A stretch of DNA of 64,000 nt from Microbulbifer variabilis (lineage in GTDB: Bacteria; Pseudomonadota; Gammaproteobacteria; Pseudomonadales; Cellvibrionaceae), in contig NZ_JAIVKI010000018.1 in the NCBI RefSeq assembly GCF_020524905.1, forward strand, positions 1 to 64,000, read 5' to 3'. The position numbers and the translations under genes were made by a program. Shown piece by piece: positions 43,156 to 52,492 of the stretch (the stretch's first letter is position 1; every line of letters begins with the position of its first letter). The notes beneath the pieces were generated by a model that was given only the letters and a program-made list of their open reading frames with translations, was not told the origin of the DNA and did no database searches.

Positions 43156-44406
43156 TCACCAGGTTACCCCCAATCCCTCGGCGACCCGCAAAGCGCTGCT
43201 CACCCCATCCTCATGAAAACCATTGGCCCAATAAGCACCACAAAACCAACTGCGGTTTACCCCATTAATGCGCGTCCATTGCTGCTGGGCACGAGTGCCC
43301 GCGACAGAAAACTGGGGATGAGCATATTCAAAGCGCGCAAAAATCTTTTCTGGAGCGATACGTTCCTCGGCATTCAGGGTGACACAGTAAGTTTTATCTG
43401 TTGCCAGCCCCTGCAAAATATTCATGTTATAGGTAAGCACCGGTAGCGCATTGCGCTCGGCACCTAGCCGGTAATTCCAACTGGACCAGCTGCGCCTTTG
43501 CTGCGGTAATAAACTGGTATCCGTATGCAATACCACGCTGTTGCGTGCGTAGGGAATGGCACTAAGCAGTTGCCGCTCCAACTCAGAGGCATCTTCAAGA
43601 CACTCCAGCGCCTGGTCCGAGTGGCAGGCGAACACTACCTGATCAAAACTGAACCGCTCACCCGTGCAGGTCAGCAGTTCCACATTTTGTTCCCTGCGCC
43701 TGACAGAATGCACTTTAGTAGAAAGCCTAACCCTGTCGGCATAGGGCGCACTCAGTGCGGGAATATAAGAGCGAGAGCCCCCTTTAATCACTCGCCACTG
43801 GGGCCGTCGCACCAGGTTTAGCAAGCCGTGATTGAAAAAGAAACGCACAAAAAAACTTACCGAAAACTCGAGCATCTGCGCCACACTGGCCGACCAAATC
43901 GCCGAGCCCATAGGAACCAGATAGCGATGGGCAAATTCTGCCGAGTAACCATTCGCCGGCAAGTACTCTCCCAGGGTCAGGCCTTCATGCAAGCGCCCCT
44001 CGCGCCAGTCTCGCGTGGCCGTACGATTAAATCGCACTATGTCCCACAGCATGCGCCAGTGACCGGCGCTTAGAAGGTTGGAGCGTTGAGAAAATAATGT
44101 ATTGAGGTTATTGCCGGCATACTCATAGCCTTCCTGATCGCAGCGCACACTGAAACCCATGGAGGTCGGCTGGGACTCGATGCCCAGCTCATCGAGCAGG
44201 CGAATAAAGTTCGGGTAGGTCCAGTCGTTATACACAATAAAACCGGTATCGATGGCCAGGGTGCAATCACCTTCCTGCACACCGACCGTCGCAGTGTGCC
44301 CACCCAGGCGATCCTGCGCTTCAAATACGGTGATTTCGTGCTTGCGGCTCAAAAGATAAGCCGCCGTCAGTCCGGCGATCCCGCTGCCGACAATCGCGAT
44401 ACGCAT
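43156..44406 (-). CDS. FAD-dependent amine-oxidase-like oxidoreductase, 416 aa
   Basis: Rossmann motif at the start: MRIAIVGSGIAGLTAAYLLS, then FEAQDRLGGHTATV. Further motifs: TGFIVYNDWTYPNF, and the C-terminal FAD-contact region FCGAYWANGFHEDG near residues 390-403. This type of NAD(P)-binding amine oxidase accompanies DUF1365 and CFA synthase, and may act on modified fatty acids or carotenoids; unproven. Its ATG overlaps the SDR gene's TGA by one base (TGATG). Confidence 0.88.
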   Translation of the reverse strand: MRIAIVGSGIAGLTAAYLLSRKHEITVFEAQDRLGGHTATVGVQEGDCTLAIDTGFIVYNDWTYPNFIRLLDELGIESQPTSMGFSVRCDQEGYEYAGNNLNTLFSQRSNLLSAGHWRMLWDIVRFNRTATRDWREGRLHEGLTLGEYLPANGYSAEFAHRYLVPMGSAIWSASVAQMLEFSVSFFVRFFFNHGLLNLVRRPQWRVIKGGSRSYIPALSAPYADRVRLSTKVHSVRRREQNVELLTCTGERFSFDQVVFACHSDQALECLEDASELERQLLSAIPYARNSVVLHTDTSLLPQQRRSWSSWNYRLGAERNALPVLTYNMNILQGLATDKTYCVTLNAEERIAPEKIFARFEYAHPQFSVAGTRAQQQWTRINGVNRSWFCGAYWANGFHEDGVSSALRVAEGLGVTW

Positions 44407-45182
44407 CAGCTCTTCCTTAAGGTACGAATCCTGCTTATTTTTGTTGTGCAAAAACGAAACCAAAGGGAACGGAAAAATCCCAAAAAACGCAGTGGCAAAC
44501 TCAAGCGCAACGGAAAATCGATAACAGACTTTCCGCGAGCCAGCCCCTCCTCAATAAATTCCGCTGCCCGCTCTGCACTGATTAAAAAAGGCATGGCAAA
44601 ATCGTTTTGCGCGGTAAGGGGAGTGTCGACAAATCCCGGACGGACCAGCACGACCTTGAGGTCTGTATGGCAAGTATCCGCACGTACCGATGCCAAAAAG
44701 TAATCGAGCGCGGCTTTGGAGCTGCCATAGGCCTCCGCTCGTGGAAAAGGTACAACCGAAGATAAGCTGCCCAGTGCCGCAAAAAGTGGAGAAGTGCTGG
44801 CAGCCAGCAGGGGTAAAGCACAACGCAGAGTATTCACTACGCCAAAGAAGTTGGCGTCGAACACCCGCCGGTACATAGCGGTTTCTAGCTGTAAATCATT
44901 GTCATATTCACAAGTGCCGGCACAGGCGATCACCCCATCCAGGTGATCAGTTAAATCCTTCAGGCGCTCAAATGTAGAGGCCGTGGCACTGTCATCGGCC
45001 ACATCGCAATCGAGTATGCGAATGCGTGTGGGAGCAAACTGCTGCAACTCCGCCAGTGCTTCACGCCGGCGTCCGCTGGCAATCACAAAATTATTGTGAT
45101 CGGCAAGACGCAGAACCAGGGCTCGGCCGATACCGGAACTGGCACCCGTAATCCATAGTATCTTGTCGCGAATTTCCGCCAC
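44406..45182 (-). CDS. SDR-family oxidoreductase, 258 aa
   Basis: Short-chain dehydrogenase with the coenzyme motif GASSGIGRAL near residues 14-23 and IACAGTCEY (NNAG equivalent). The catalytic Ser-Tyr-Lys lie in GSLSSVVPFPRAEAYGSSKAAL (Tyr-x3-Lys as YGSSK). The C-terminal FVDTPLT is a usual SDR element. Fused operon position between the NTF2-like gene (three bases upstream) and the FAD protein. Substrate unknown. Confidence 0.9.
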   Translation of the reverse strand: MAEIRDKILWITGASSGIGRALVLRLADHNNFVIASGRRREALAELQQFAPTRIRILDCDVADDSATASTFERLKDLTDHLDGVIACAGTCEYDNDLQLETAMYRRVFDANFFGVVNTLRCALPLLAASTSPLFAALGSLSSVVPFPRAEAYGSSKAALDYFLASVRADTCHTDLKVVLVRPGFVDTPLTAQNDFAMPFLISAERAAEFIEEGLARGKSVIDFPLRLSLPLRFLGFFRSLWFRFCTTKISRIRTLRKS

Positions 45183-45185
45183 CGG

Positions 45186-45620
45186 TCAGCCCTGCCCCAG
45201 GCACTGTTTAATTTTGCGCACGAGAGAACCCAGTAGCGGCACCTGTTCATAGACCATCGCTCCCATGTCGTAAAAATCTTCGTGATAAAACACTTTGTCG
45301 GAAAAGCGCACCAAACTGCAACCGCGCAAGCGCAACGGCCGACCACCTTTCAAAGACTGGTGCGCATAGTGCATATACCAGGGCAGGCAAGCACTATCCT
45401 GGGTAATCGAAGCCTCTTCAAAGCGAAAACGGCACTGGGTGAGCCCACGGCTCATACTAGAGAAATACGTTTTCAGGGCGGGTAGCCCTTCAATCCGGTG
45501 CAAAGGATCACGGAATACAATTTTATCGCTGTATATTTTCGATAGCTCGGCGGGGTCTCTAACCAAAAAATCCTGATAATAGGATTGGATTTCTTTTACC
45601 AATGTTCGGCTGCTCATCAT
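45186..45620 (-). CDS. NTF2-like (SnoaL-fold) protein, 144 aa
   Basis: A cone-shaped alpha+beta barrel protein of the nuclear-transport-factor-2 superfamily: YYQDFLVRDPAELSKIYSDK, VFRDPLHRIEG, YFSSMSRG, then W/HYAHQSLKGGRPLRLRGCS and VFYHEDFYDMGAMVYEQV. It is the first gene of the operon, and it is a usual component of ChrR-linked operons. Start uncertain: ATG codons at 45620 and 45617, and a GTG at 45629. The ECF-type promoter is just upstream. Confidence 0.85.
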   Translation of the reverse strand: MMSSRTLVKEIQSYYQDFLVRDPAELSKIYSDKIVFRDPLHRIEGLPALKTYFSSMSRGLTQCRFRFEEASITQDSACLPWYMHYAHQSLKGGRPLRLRGCSLVRFSDKVFYHEDFYDMGAMVYEQVPLLGSLVRKIKQCLGQG

Positions 45621-45654
45621 CCCTTCCACTGTAATCCCCAGCGTTATCCCTATG

Positions 45655-45683
45655 ATTTACGTTAGCCTGCTGACGGCAGATCA
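45655..45683 (-). promoter_or_regulatory. Candidate ECF-sigma (RpoE/ChrR-type) promoter for the six-gene operon
   Basis: On the minus strand TGATCT (45678-45683) is followed 17 bases later by GTAAAT (45655-45660). The RpoE-ChrR class recognises TGATCC and TAAGA-type elements with this spacing. It lies about 35 bases upstream of the first operon gene. The -10 match is imperfect. Confidence 0.55.
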
Positions 45684-45764
45684 CAGCGCCAAAATAAAAA
45701 AGCCCAATCCATTTGCTGCGCACAAGCGTAGTAAAAGATCGACATCACAGTAGAGAGCGCTAAT

Positions 45765-46382
45765 ATGGCGCATAAGCTAAGACACAACGGCAATGGAATT
45801 GCGGTGAAAGCTTCCCAGGATTACAAGGATGACTGGAGCAGGCTACTGACGCAGGTTGGCGCCCAGCGCGATCGCCAGGCGTTCGAGCGTGTATTCCGAC
45901 ACTTTGCCCCGCTGATCAAGGGCTTCCACCACAGCCGCAGCACTCAGGCACTCAATGCCGAAGCGGCGGATGAGCTGGTTCAGGAAGTCATGCTCAAGGT
46001 ATGGCATAAAGCCCCCTGTTTTGATCAGGGCAAAGCCTCGGCCAGCACCTGGATATTTACCATTATGCGCAATTGCCGTATCGATATGCTGCGCCGCAGT
46101 CAACGCCACCAAAATCGTGACAGCGATGTTGATGTGGCCGATATCTGGGATGAAAACCTGGAAAACCAACCCCTGTTATTTTTGCAGCACAAACGCAACG
46201 AACGTGATATCGCCGACGGCCTCAACGCCCTGCCCGCAGAGCAGAGCCATATTTTGGAAAAGGCCTATATGGAGGGAAAATCCCACAGCGAAATTTCCGA
46301 AGAACTGCGCCTGCCCCTGGGTACAGTCAAATCCCGCGTGCGCCTGGCCATGAAAAAATTACAAGCCAGGTTCGTCAGGTGA
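45765..46382 (+). CDS. ECF sigma factor of the ChrR-controlled group, 205 aa
   Basis: Sigma-70 region 2 is visible as AADELVQEVMLKVWHKAPCF near residues 64-83 and STWIFTIMRNCRIDMLRRS. Region 4 is SHSEISEELRLPLGTVKSRVRLAM near residues 168-192. It is followed after seven bases by a ChrR-type anti-sigma factor, so it belongs to the singlet-oxygen/photo-oxidative stress group. It would activate its own operon and the divergent lipid operon. Expected to be held inactive by the anti-sigma factor until stress. Confidence 0.93.
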   Translation: MAHKLRHNGNGIAVKASQDYKDDWSRLLTQVGAQRDRQAFERVFRHFAPLIKGFHHSRSTQALNAEAADELVQEVMLKVWHKAPCFDQGKASASTWIFTIMRNCRIDMLRRSQRHQNRDSDVDVADIWDENLENQPLLFLQHKRNERDIADGLNALPAEQSHILEKAYMEGKSHSEISEELRLPLGTVKSRVRLAMKKLQARFVR

Positions 46383-46389
46383 ACCTCGA

Positions 46390-47073
46390 ATGATTCGCCA
46401 CCACCCGGACGAAAACCTCCTACTGGAATACGCCTCCGGCAGCCTGGCCCGCGGCCCCAGCCTGGTTGTTGCGGCCCATGTACAGATGTGTGCCGACTGC
46501 CGCTCCCAGTTATCTACCCTGAATAATCTCGGTGGCTCTCTCCTCAACGGAAGCCCCGCACAACCCCTGCAAGCCAATGCTTTCGAGCGCCTGATGGAGC
46601 GCATCAGCCAGATTCCAGAGAAGATCATTCATAAGAGCGAAGATACCCCCACTCCAGTACCGGTTGGCAGGGAGCCGGCCATGGATCACTTGCCCAAAGT
46701 CCTGAATAAACTATTGGCCAGCAACCCTAACCGGCGATGGAAGACCCTGACCCGGAACCTGCAAATGTGTCGGCTCAAGTCTGGGCAGAGGGATTACGAG
46801 GTGGCTTTTCACTGTCTGCGCAGTGGCAGTGGTCTGCCAAAACACGACCACCGTGGGCAGGAGTTCGCCCTGGTACTGCACGGCAGCTTTTCCGATCACA
46901 ACGGTATTTATGGGCGGGGGGATTTCGTCTTGCGCGAGCCGGGGCAGGTACACAGACCCATCGCCACTCAGGACATGGATTGCCTGTGCTTTTCTGCAGT
47001 CGCGGCCCCGGTATCCCTTACGGGAATCCGCGGTCTGTTCCTCAACCCGCTGATCCCTTTCAGGCCAGGTTAA
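46390..47073 (+). CDS. ChrR-type zinc anti-sigma factor with cupin domain, 227 aa
   Basis: The N-terminal zinc anti-sigma domain has HxxxCxxC: His30-Cys34-Cys37 in AAHVQMCADCRSQ. The C-terminal cupin (about 125-215) includes RSGSGLPKHDHRGQEFALVL, with the HDH..E metal-binding pattern, and RGDFVLREPGQVHRP. In ChrR the cupin senses singlet oxygen or organic hydroperoxides and triggers release of the sigma factor. The order and spacing with the ECF gene match this group. Confidence 0.92.
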   Translation: MIRHHPDENLLLEYASGSLARGPSLVVAAHVQMCADCRSQLSTLNNLGGSLLNGSPAQPLQANAFERLMERISQIPEKIIHKSEDTPTPVPVGREPAMDHLPKVLNKLLASNPNRRWKTLTRNLQMCRLKSGQRDYEVAFHCLRSGSGLPKHDHRGQEFALVLHGSFSDHNGIYGRGDFVLREPGQVHRPIATQDMDCLCFSAVAAPVSLTGIRGLFLNPLIPFRPG

Positions 47074-47223
47074 ACCCAGGCAGAACTCTGCTTTTGAGTT
47101 ATTTAAAACCTGTATCCAGGTTATCGGCATCCATGCCTCAAGCGCATTCCTTGTCAAATTCCCAGGCTACGATCTATGCAAGTATGAATTTTTACTTTCG
47201 CCTTCTGACACTTTCTAAATAAT

Positions 47224-50200
47224 TCAAGAAACTGCTGCCGGCTCCTCTACCCCATTGCGAGCGGAAAACTGAGTAAACAGCTTCTGCCAGCGCTCCTGCA
47301 CCAGGGCAAACTTCTGCTCGCGCACATGGCCGTAGCCACGCACCTGCATGGGTATCTCCAGCAGCTCACGCGCCGCGGCGATATTATCAGTGCTCAGCTG
47401 GGCCGCCACCGATTCCACCGCTTGAGCCACTTGGCGGGCCCAATCGCGCTCGGCGCGGCGCTCTTTGGTGTAACCAAATACATCCAGCACGGTACCGCGC
47501 AGTACTTTACCCCGCGCCAACAGCGGCATTAAGCGGCCCATCCAGGGGCCAAATTGCATCTTGCGCACCCGACCACTGGCATCAGGCCGAGCCAACACGG
47601 GCGGAGCCATATGGAATTTCAGGGAGTAATCGCCGCTAAACGTCTCGCGCAGTTGGCGCTGGAAATCCTCACCACTGTACAAGCGCGCTACCTCGTACTC
47701 ATCCTTGTAGGCCATGGCTTTGAACAGGCTGTTAGCCGCGGTGCGGGTCAACTCCCCCGCCGTGCCGGCCAGGGCCGACTCCGCCCGCTGCAGCGGCGCA
47801 ATAGACTGTGTGAATTGTCGAGCGTAGGCGGCATTTTGGTATTCACCCAGTTCACTGCTCAAACGCGCGATCAGTTGCTCTACCGACTCCTGAGGCTCAA
47901 TCATTTTAACTGGCTGCGCCGGCACCGCCAGTTTTTCAATCGCCCTCGGATCCGTCGCCAACAAACGCCCCGCGCGGAATGCGCGCAGATTGTTTTCCAC
48001 TGCGACACCATTCAGTTCGATCGCCCGCTCCAGTGCCGCCTCACCAATAGGCAGCAGCCCTTTCTGGCAGGCGAAGCCCATGATCATCAGGTTACTGGCG
48101 ACGGTATCGCCAAACAGTGCCTGAGCGTATTTATTCGCATCGAAGGCAAAGTATTCGGCACACAGGGACTCAATGCTCTGCTGGGTGGCATCTGCCGGGA
48201 AGGCCAGCTCGTTGTTTCGCACAAACGCCGCTACAGGTACCTCGGCCGTATTGACCAGCGCGCGCATTTTGCCGGTAGCAAACTTGGGGCGCTGACCGGC
48301 AGCAGTGACCATATCGCAACCGAGCAGTAGCTCGGCGGCGCCATCACGGATACGCGCAGTGGTAATGGCCTCTGGGCGCGCGCCCACTTTTACGTGAGCA
48401 ACCACCGCGCCATTCTTTTGTGACAGGCCGGTGAAGTAGAGCGTGGTACTGCCTTTATCTTCCAGGTGCGCGGCCATTCCCAGAAGTGCGGCCACGGTAA
48501 GTACACCGCTGCCGCCGATACCGGCCACCAAAATACTGAGTGGCTGTTCCAAGGCGGCCACCGGCGCCGCCGGTAAATCGACAATGGCAGCATCCAGGGA
48601 CTCGGCCAGGGACTGCACCGGTGGTTTTTTTAGTTTGCCCCCCTCGACAGTGACAAAACTGGGACAGAAGCCATCGGCACAGCGCATATCCTTGTTGCAG
48701 CTGGACTGGTTTATCTGACGTTTGCGTCCATAGGGGGTTTCCAGCGGCTCCACGGCAATACAACTCGACTGCACGCTGCAATCGCCACAACCCTCGCATA
48801 CGCGCTGATTGATCAGCAGGCGCTTGGGCGGGTCCACCATCAGCTTTTTCTTGCGGCGGCGGCGTTTTTCTGCGGCGCACACCTGCTCGTAAATAATGGC
48901 GGTGACACCGGGCGTTTCACGCAGGCGACGCTGGACGGCATCCAGCTCTGAGCGGTCCAATACTTCCACCTTCGCCGGCAACTGGCCGCGGTGCTGGTGC
49001 CAGTGATCGGGGTTTTCACTGAGCAGGACCACCTCACCCACCCCCTCAGCCAGCAGCTGCGCGGCCAGGCTGGGAGCATTTACTTCGCCATCGGCGGGCT
49101 GGCCGCCGGTCATGGCTACCGCATCGTTGAGCAGGATCTTGTAGGTGATATTGACCTTACTGGCCACCGCCTGGCGAATAGCCAGCAGACCGGAGTGATT
49201 ATAGGTACCGTCACCCATATTCTGGAAAATATGCTCGGCACTAGAGAAACGATGCAGCCCCACCCAATGCGCGCCTTCACCACCCATATGGGAATAGGTA
49301 TCGGTGCGCAGCCCCTTGCCCAGCGCCATAATGTGACAGCCGATACCGGCGCTGCCGAGACTCCCCTCCGGCAGCTTGGTGGAGGTGTTGTGGGGGCAGC
49401 CAGCACAGAAGATCGGCTCCCGCGCCAATAGACCCTGGGTACGCTGCGGCACATTACCGCCCAGCTTTTCTGCCAGTGGAATCAGTCGCTGCGCGAGATC
49501 GGTGTCCGCCAGCCACCGGGCGATGGCCTTGGCCACCTGGTCCGGGCCAAACCCCCAGATCGCCGGTAGCAGGTCTTCACCATTGAGATCTTTCTTACCG
49601 ACCACTTTCGGGCGGCGGCCATCTTCCCAGCCATATAAAAGATTCTTCAGCTGGTCTTCCACCAGTGGGCGTTTTTCCTCAACCACCAGCAGGCGCTCCA
49701 TGCCATCGGCAAACTCACTGATACCGCGGGGCTCCAGGGGCCATGACATCGCCACCTTATAAATGGCAATCCCCGCCTGGCGCAGGTCCTCTTCACTCAG
49801 GTTGAGGAGCTGCAACGCCTCGAGTAGATCCCCGTGGGCCTTGCCGACCGTCACGATGCCAAAGCGCTTGCGCTCGGCCTTGTGAGTCGTTCTATCCAGG
49901 TGGTTGGCATAGGCGAAAGCCCGCGCCGCCGGCAGGCGTTCCTCCAGCATACGGCGCTCATATTCCAGGCGCTCCGCCGGCCAATTAAGGTACGGATCGT
50001 AATTCAGGCCGTGCGCGGGAATGGGGAAATCCGCCGGAATGGCGAACTGTGGCAGGCTCGGAACCACCAGGGAGGCACCGGCCTCAACCGTTTCGGTAAT
50101 CGCTTTGAAGCCCACCCACAGGCCGGAAAAGCGCGACAGGGCAATACCGGCGAGCCCGAGGGTGAGATACTCATCGATACTGGCTGGAAACAGCAGCGGC

Positions 50201-50736
50201 ATCATGACCGATTCAAAAATCTGATCGGTATTGTGGGAGAACATGGAAGATTCAGCGGTGTGGTCATCGCCACACAACGCCAGTACGCCACCGAGCTTGG
50301 CGGTACCCTGGATATTGGCTTGGCGGAACACATCCGCGGTGCGATCCACCCCATGGCCCTTGCCATACCAGATGGAAAAGACCCCATCGCGAGTGGCCTG
50401 CTTGCGGTAATGATCGATCAGCTGGGTACCCCAAATATTGGTGGCCCCAAGATCTTCATTGATACCCGGCTCGAAGTGAATATCGTGCTCAGCCAATAAC
50501 TTCTTGTGCCGCCACAGGGATTGGTCGTAACCACCGAGGGGAGAACCCCGGTAACCGGAAATAAAGCCCGCAGTATTCAGGCCCGCCAGCTCATCCATGC
50601 GTTTCTGCATCAACGGCAGGCGTACCAGTGCGTCGATGCCGGTCAAAAAGACCCGGCCAGAATCGCGGGTAAACGCAGCCTTGAGAGAATACTCTGTATC
50701 AAAGCCCAGCTCCTGATCGCCTTCGACCATTGCCAT
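47224..50736 (-). CDS. Fused indolepyruvate ferredoxin oxidoreductase, 1170 aa
   Basis: A large single-chain enzyme combining the IorA-like and IorB-like halves. The N-terminal pyrimidine-binding part has GFISGYRGSPLGGYDQSL near residues 55-72; the TPP-binding half has FCAGCPHNTSTKLPEGS and GGEGAHWVGLH at ~460-500. A ferredoxin-like cluster CEGCGDCSVQSSC near residues 655-667 binds Fe-S. The C-terminal ~450 residues are the gamma-type half. It oxidatively decarboxylates aromatic 2-oxo acids to acyl-CoA with electrons to ferredoxin. I take the ATG at 50736 after AGGTGG. Divergent from an Lrp-type regulator. Confidence 0.93.
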   Translation of the reverse strand: MAMVEGDQELGFDTEYSLKAAFTRDSGRVFLTGIDALVRLPLMQKRMDELAGLNTAGFISGYRGSPLGGYDQSLWRHKKLLAEHDIHFEPGINEDLGATNIWGTQLIDHYRKQATRDGVFSIWYGKGHGVDRTADVFRQANIQGTAKLGGVLALCGDDHTAESSMFSHNTDQIFESVMMPLLFPASIDEYLTLGLAGIALSRFSGLWVGFKAITETVEAGASLVVPSLPQFAIPADFPIPAHGLNYDPYLNWPAERLEYERRMLEERLPAARAFAYANHLDRTTHKAERKRFGIVTVGKAHGDLLEALQLLNLSEEDLRQAGIAIYKVAMSWPLEPRGISEFADGMERLLVVEEKRPLVEDQLKNLLYGWEDGRRPKVVGKKDLNGEDLLPAIWGFGPDQVAKAIARWLADTDLAQRLIPLAEKLGGNVPQRTQGLLAREPIFCAGCPHNTSTKLPEGSLGSAGIGCHIMALGKGLRTDTYSHMGGEGAHWVGLHRFSSAEHIFQNMGDGTYNHSGLLAIRQAVASKVNITYKILLNDAVAMTGGQPADGEVNAPSLAAQLLAEGVGEVVLLSENPDHWHQHRGQLPAKVEVLDRSELDAVQRRLRETPGVTAIIYEQVCAAEKRRRRKKKLMVDPPKRLLINQRVCEGCGDCSVQSSCIAVEPLETPYGRKRQINQSSCNKDMRCADGFCPSFVTVEGGKLKKPPVQSLAESLDAAIVDLPAAPVAALEQPLSILVAGIGGSGVLTVAALLGMAAHLEDKGSTTLYFTGLSQKNGAVVAHVKVGARPEAITTARIRDGAAELLLGCDMVTAAGQRPKFATGKMRALVNTAEVPVAAFVRNNELAFPADATQQSIESLCAEYFAFDANKYAQALFGDTVASNLMIMGFACQKGLLPIGEAALERAIELNGVAVENNLRAFRAGRLLATDPRAIEKLAVPAQPVKMIEPQESVEQLIARLSSELGEYQNAAYARQFTQSIAPLQRAESALAGTAGELTRTAANSLFKAMAYKDEYEVARLYSGEDFQRQLRETFSGDYSLKFHMAPPVLARPDASGRVRKMQFGPWMGRLMPLLARGKVLRGTVLDVFGYTKERRAERDWARQVAQAVESVAAQLSTDNIAAARELLEIPMQVRGYGHVREQKFALVQERWQKLFTQFSARNGVEEPAAVS

Positions 50737-51309
50737 GGGTACCACCTATTTGTTCATTATTGCTTTTCTTTTGCCCGGTTCGATGGCGGCTGTCACAGTG
50801 CTTATTTCATCTCAACACTCAGGGAGCCAGTCGAAAGCCAAACCGAGGCATCTGCTTGGCCGCTAAAATTAACACCGCCCGGCCAAGCAGGTCATACCAA
50901 AATAAGCCTGGCTAGGGCATAATACGGACACAACTCGCTAAAGATCATAAGCTACTAGCAACAATTCACTCAAAAAGCCGTTTTTTTGGGGATTCATCGA
51001 ATAGGAACTTCACGGGGATGTCGCTGCGGGATACAAACTGATCGATCCCCCCACATGACCTTTTTCCTCGCTCGCTGGACGACAAATGGAAAGGCAGAAT
51101 GAACGAATGCATGGTGGCTGGTCACCCAGCGCTGAGCTGGCGAGCGAATGAATATTGATAACAAAGAATAAACGGTTTCACGGCGCTGCAATAAAACAGG
51201 ATAATTGCCCAGACAGGATTCAACCGGGATGTTTTGCCATGCCGGCTAGGCAGTGAAGCGGCCGGATAATCCGGTGTTCGTTCAGAGAGAAGAGATACGG
51301 AAAAAGACC

Positions 51310-51792
51310 ATGGCCTATTTACTGGATGCCATTGATAAAAAAATCCTGGAGATTCTCCAGGAAGATGCCACTATCCCCAATATTGAGCTGGCAGAAAAAG
51401 TCTGCCTCTCCCCCTCCCCATGCTCACGCCGGGTCAAGAACCTCAATGAACAGGGCTTTATCAAGCGCGCCGTGACCCTCTTGGAGCCGGAAAAAGTAGG
51501 GCTTCCAGTCAGCGTCTTTATCCAGGTCACCCTCAACCACCAGGTGAAAAAAGAGCTGCAGGATTTCGAATCCGTTATCGGCCAATGGCCGGAGGTTATG
51601 GAGTGCTACCTGATGACCGGCGACTTCGATTATCTGCTCCGGGTTGTGGTCCCCAACCTGCAGGCCTACCAGGAGTTTCTCGATAAAAAGCTGACAGAGC
51701 TGCCGGGAATTGACCATATTAAGAGCAGCTTTTCCTTAAAACAGGTGCGCTACCGTACCGAGTTGCCGTTGGATCAGTTGTTGGAGAAATAA
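51310..51792 (+). CDS. Lrp/AsnC-family regulator, 160 aa
   Basis: N-terminal HTH DAIDKKILEILQEDATIPNI then LAEKVCLSPSPCSRRVKNL (residues ~27-46), linked to an AsnC ligand-binding (RAM) domain with VEC-type strand VMECYLMTGDFDYLLRVVVP and the end QVRYRTELPL. Length fits a typical Lrp (150-165). Start is the ATG at 51310; a longer frame from 51253 lacks a ribosome site. Likely controls the divergent indolepyruvate oxidoreductase in response to aromatic amino acids or 2-oxo acids; inferred from position. Confidence 0.92.
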   Translation: MAYLLDAIDKKILEILQEDATIPNIELAEKVCLSPSPCSRRVKNLNEQGFIKRAVTLLEPEKVGLPVSVFIQVTLNHQVKKELQDFESVIGQWPEVMECYLMTGDFDYLLRVVVPNLQAYQEFLDKKLTELPGIDHIKSSFSLKQVRYRTELPLDQLLEK

Positions 51793-51990
51793 ATTTAGTA
51801 AGGATTTTTGGTTCCCACTTCTCCAAAAAACTGTGGTGAATCACTCCCAGACTTATCAGCGCCTGTTTTACACTCAGGCGCTTGTTCAAATTCGAACCCT
51901 ACCTTTATTAACGCCATGTCTATCACAACACAACTTAGGCTGACCTACAGAATAAAACCTGCACATAAGAAGTTGTTACAAGGGAAATAG

Positions 51991-52443
51991 TTGGAAAAAT
52001 TAATCAGACGAGTCTTACTATTTGCCTCAATTGGCGGTGGTTCGATTGGAAGTATTATGGTTGCAATAGATATTGCAACTTCAGATCAATTGACCAAGGA
52101 AACCGTAATTAGTAATGGCCTGCTAATAGTAGTATTTATATACACAGTGTATGCAGGCTTACAATTTTCACGATCCAGATCAAGCATTAAGAATCTTACC
52201 AGGGCTTTTTTCCTGCAAATCCCCTGGATTACCTCTCCTATCATCAGCTTTAAAATTGCCAGCGGCATAGGTGCATCCTTTGCAATTATATATTCAACTC
52301 TAAATTACAAATACCGCCTTAGCTTGGGAGCCGATTACACACTTTCTTTATACAGTGACCAGCCCTTGGGAATTGGAATTAATTTAGCTGCGGTAAGCTT
52401 CTTGATTTTTATTCAGCTATACAAAAACCCCTCTGAAAATTAA
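51991..52443 (+). CDS. Hypothetical membrane protein, 150 aa
   Basis: The start is a TTG at 51991 with AAGGG nine bases upstream. Four hydrophobic segments occur at about residues 7-27, 40-58, 75-100 and 125-145, with few charges between them. No family recognised. It is convergent with the exported FAD oxidase gene and separated from it by a hairpin at 52451-52477. Confidence 0.55.
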   Translation: MEKLIRRVLLFASIGGGSIGSIMVAIDIATSDQLTKETVISNGLLIVVFIYTVYAGLQFSRSRSSIKNLTRAFFLQIPWITSPIISFKIASGIGASFAIIYSTLNYKYRLSLGADYTLSLYSDQPLGIGINLAAVSFLIFIQLYKNPSEN

Positions 52444-52450
52444 AAGGGTC

Positions 52451-52477
52451 GGGGGCTGGCTTTAACAGCCAACCCCC
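52451..52477. terminator. Hairpin between convergent genes
   Basis: GGGGGCTGGC and GCCAACCCCC form a stem with one mismatch around TTTAACA. No T-tract follows on either side, so termination would be moderate. Confidence 0.5.
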
Positions 52478-52492
52478 TCAACAAAGATAGTC

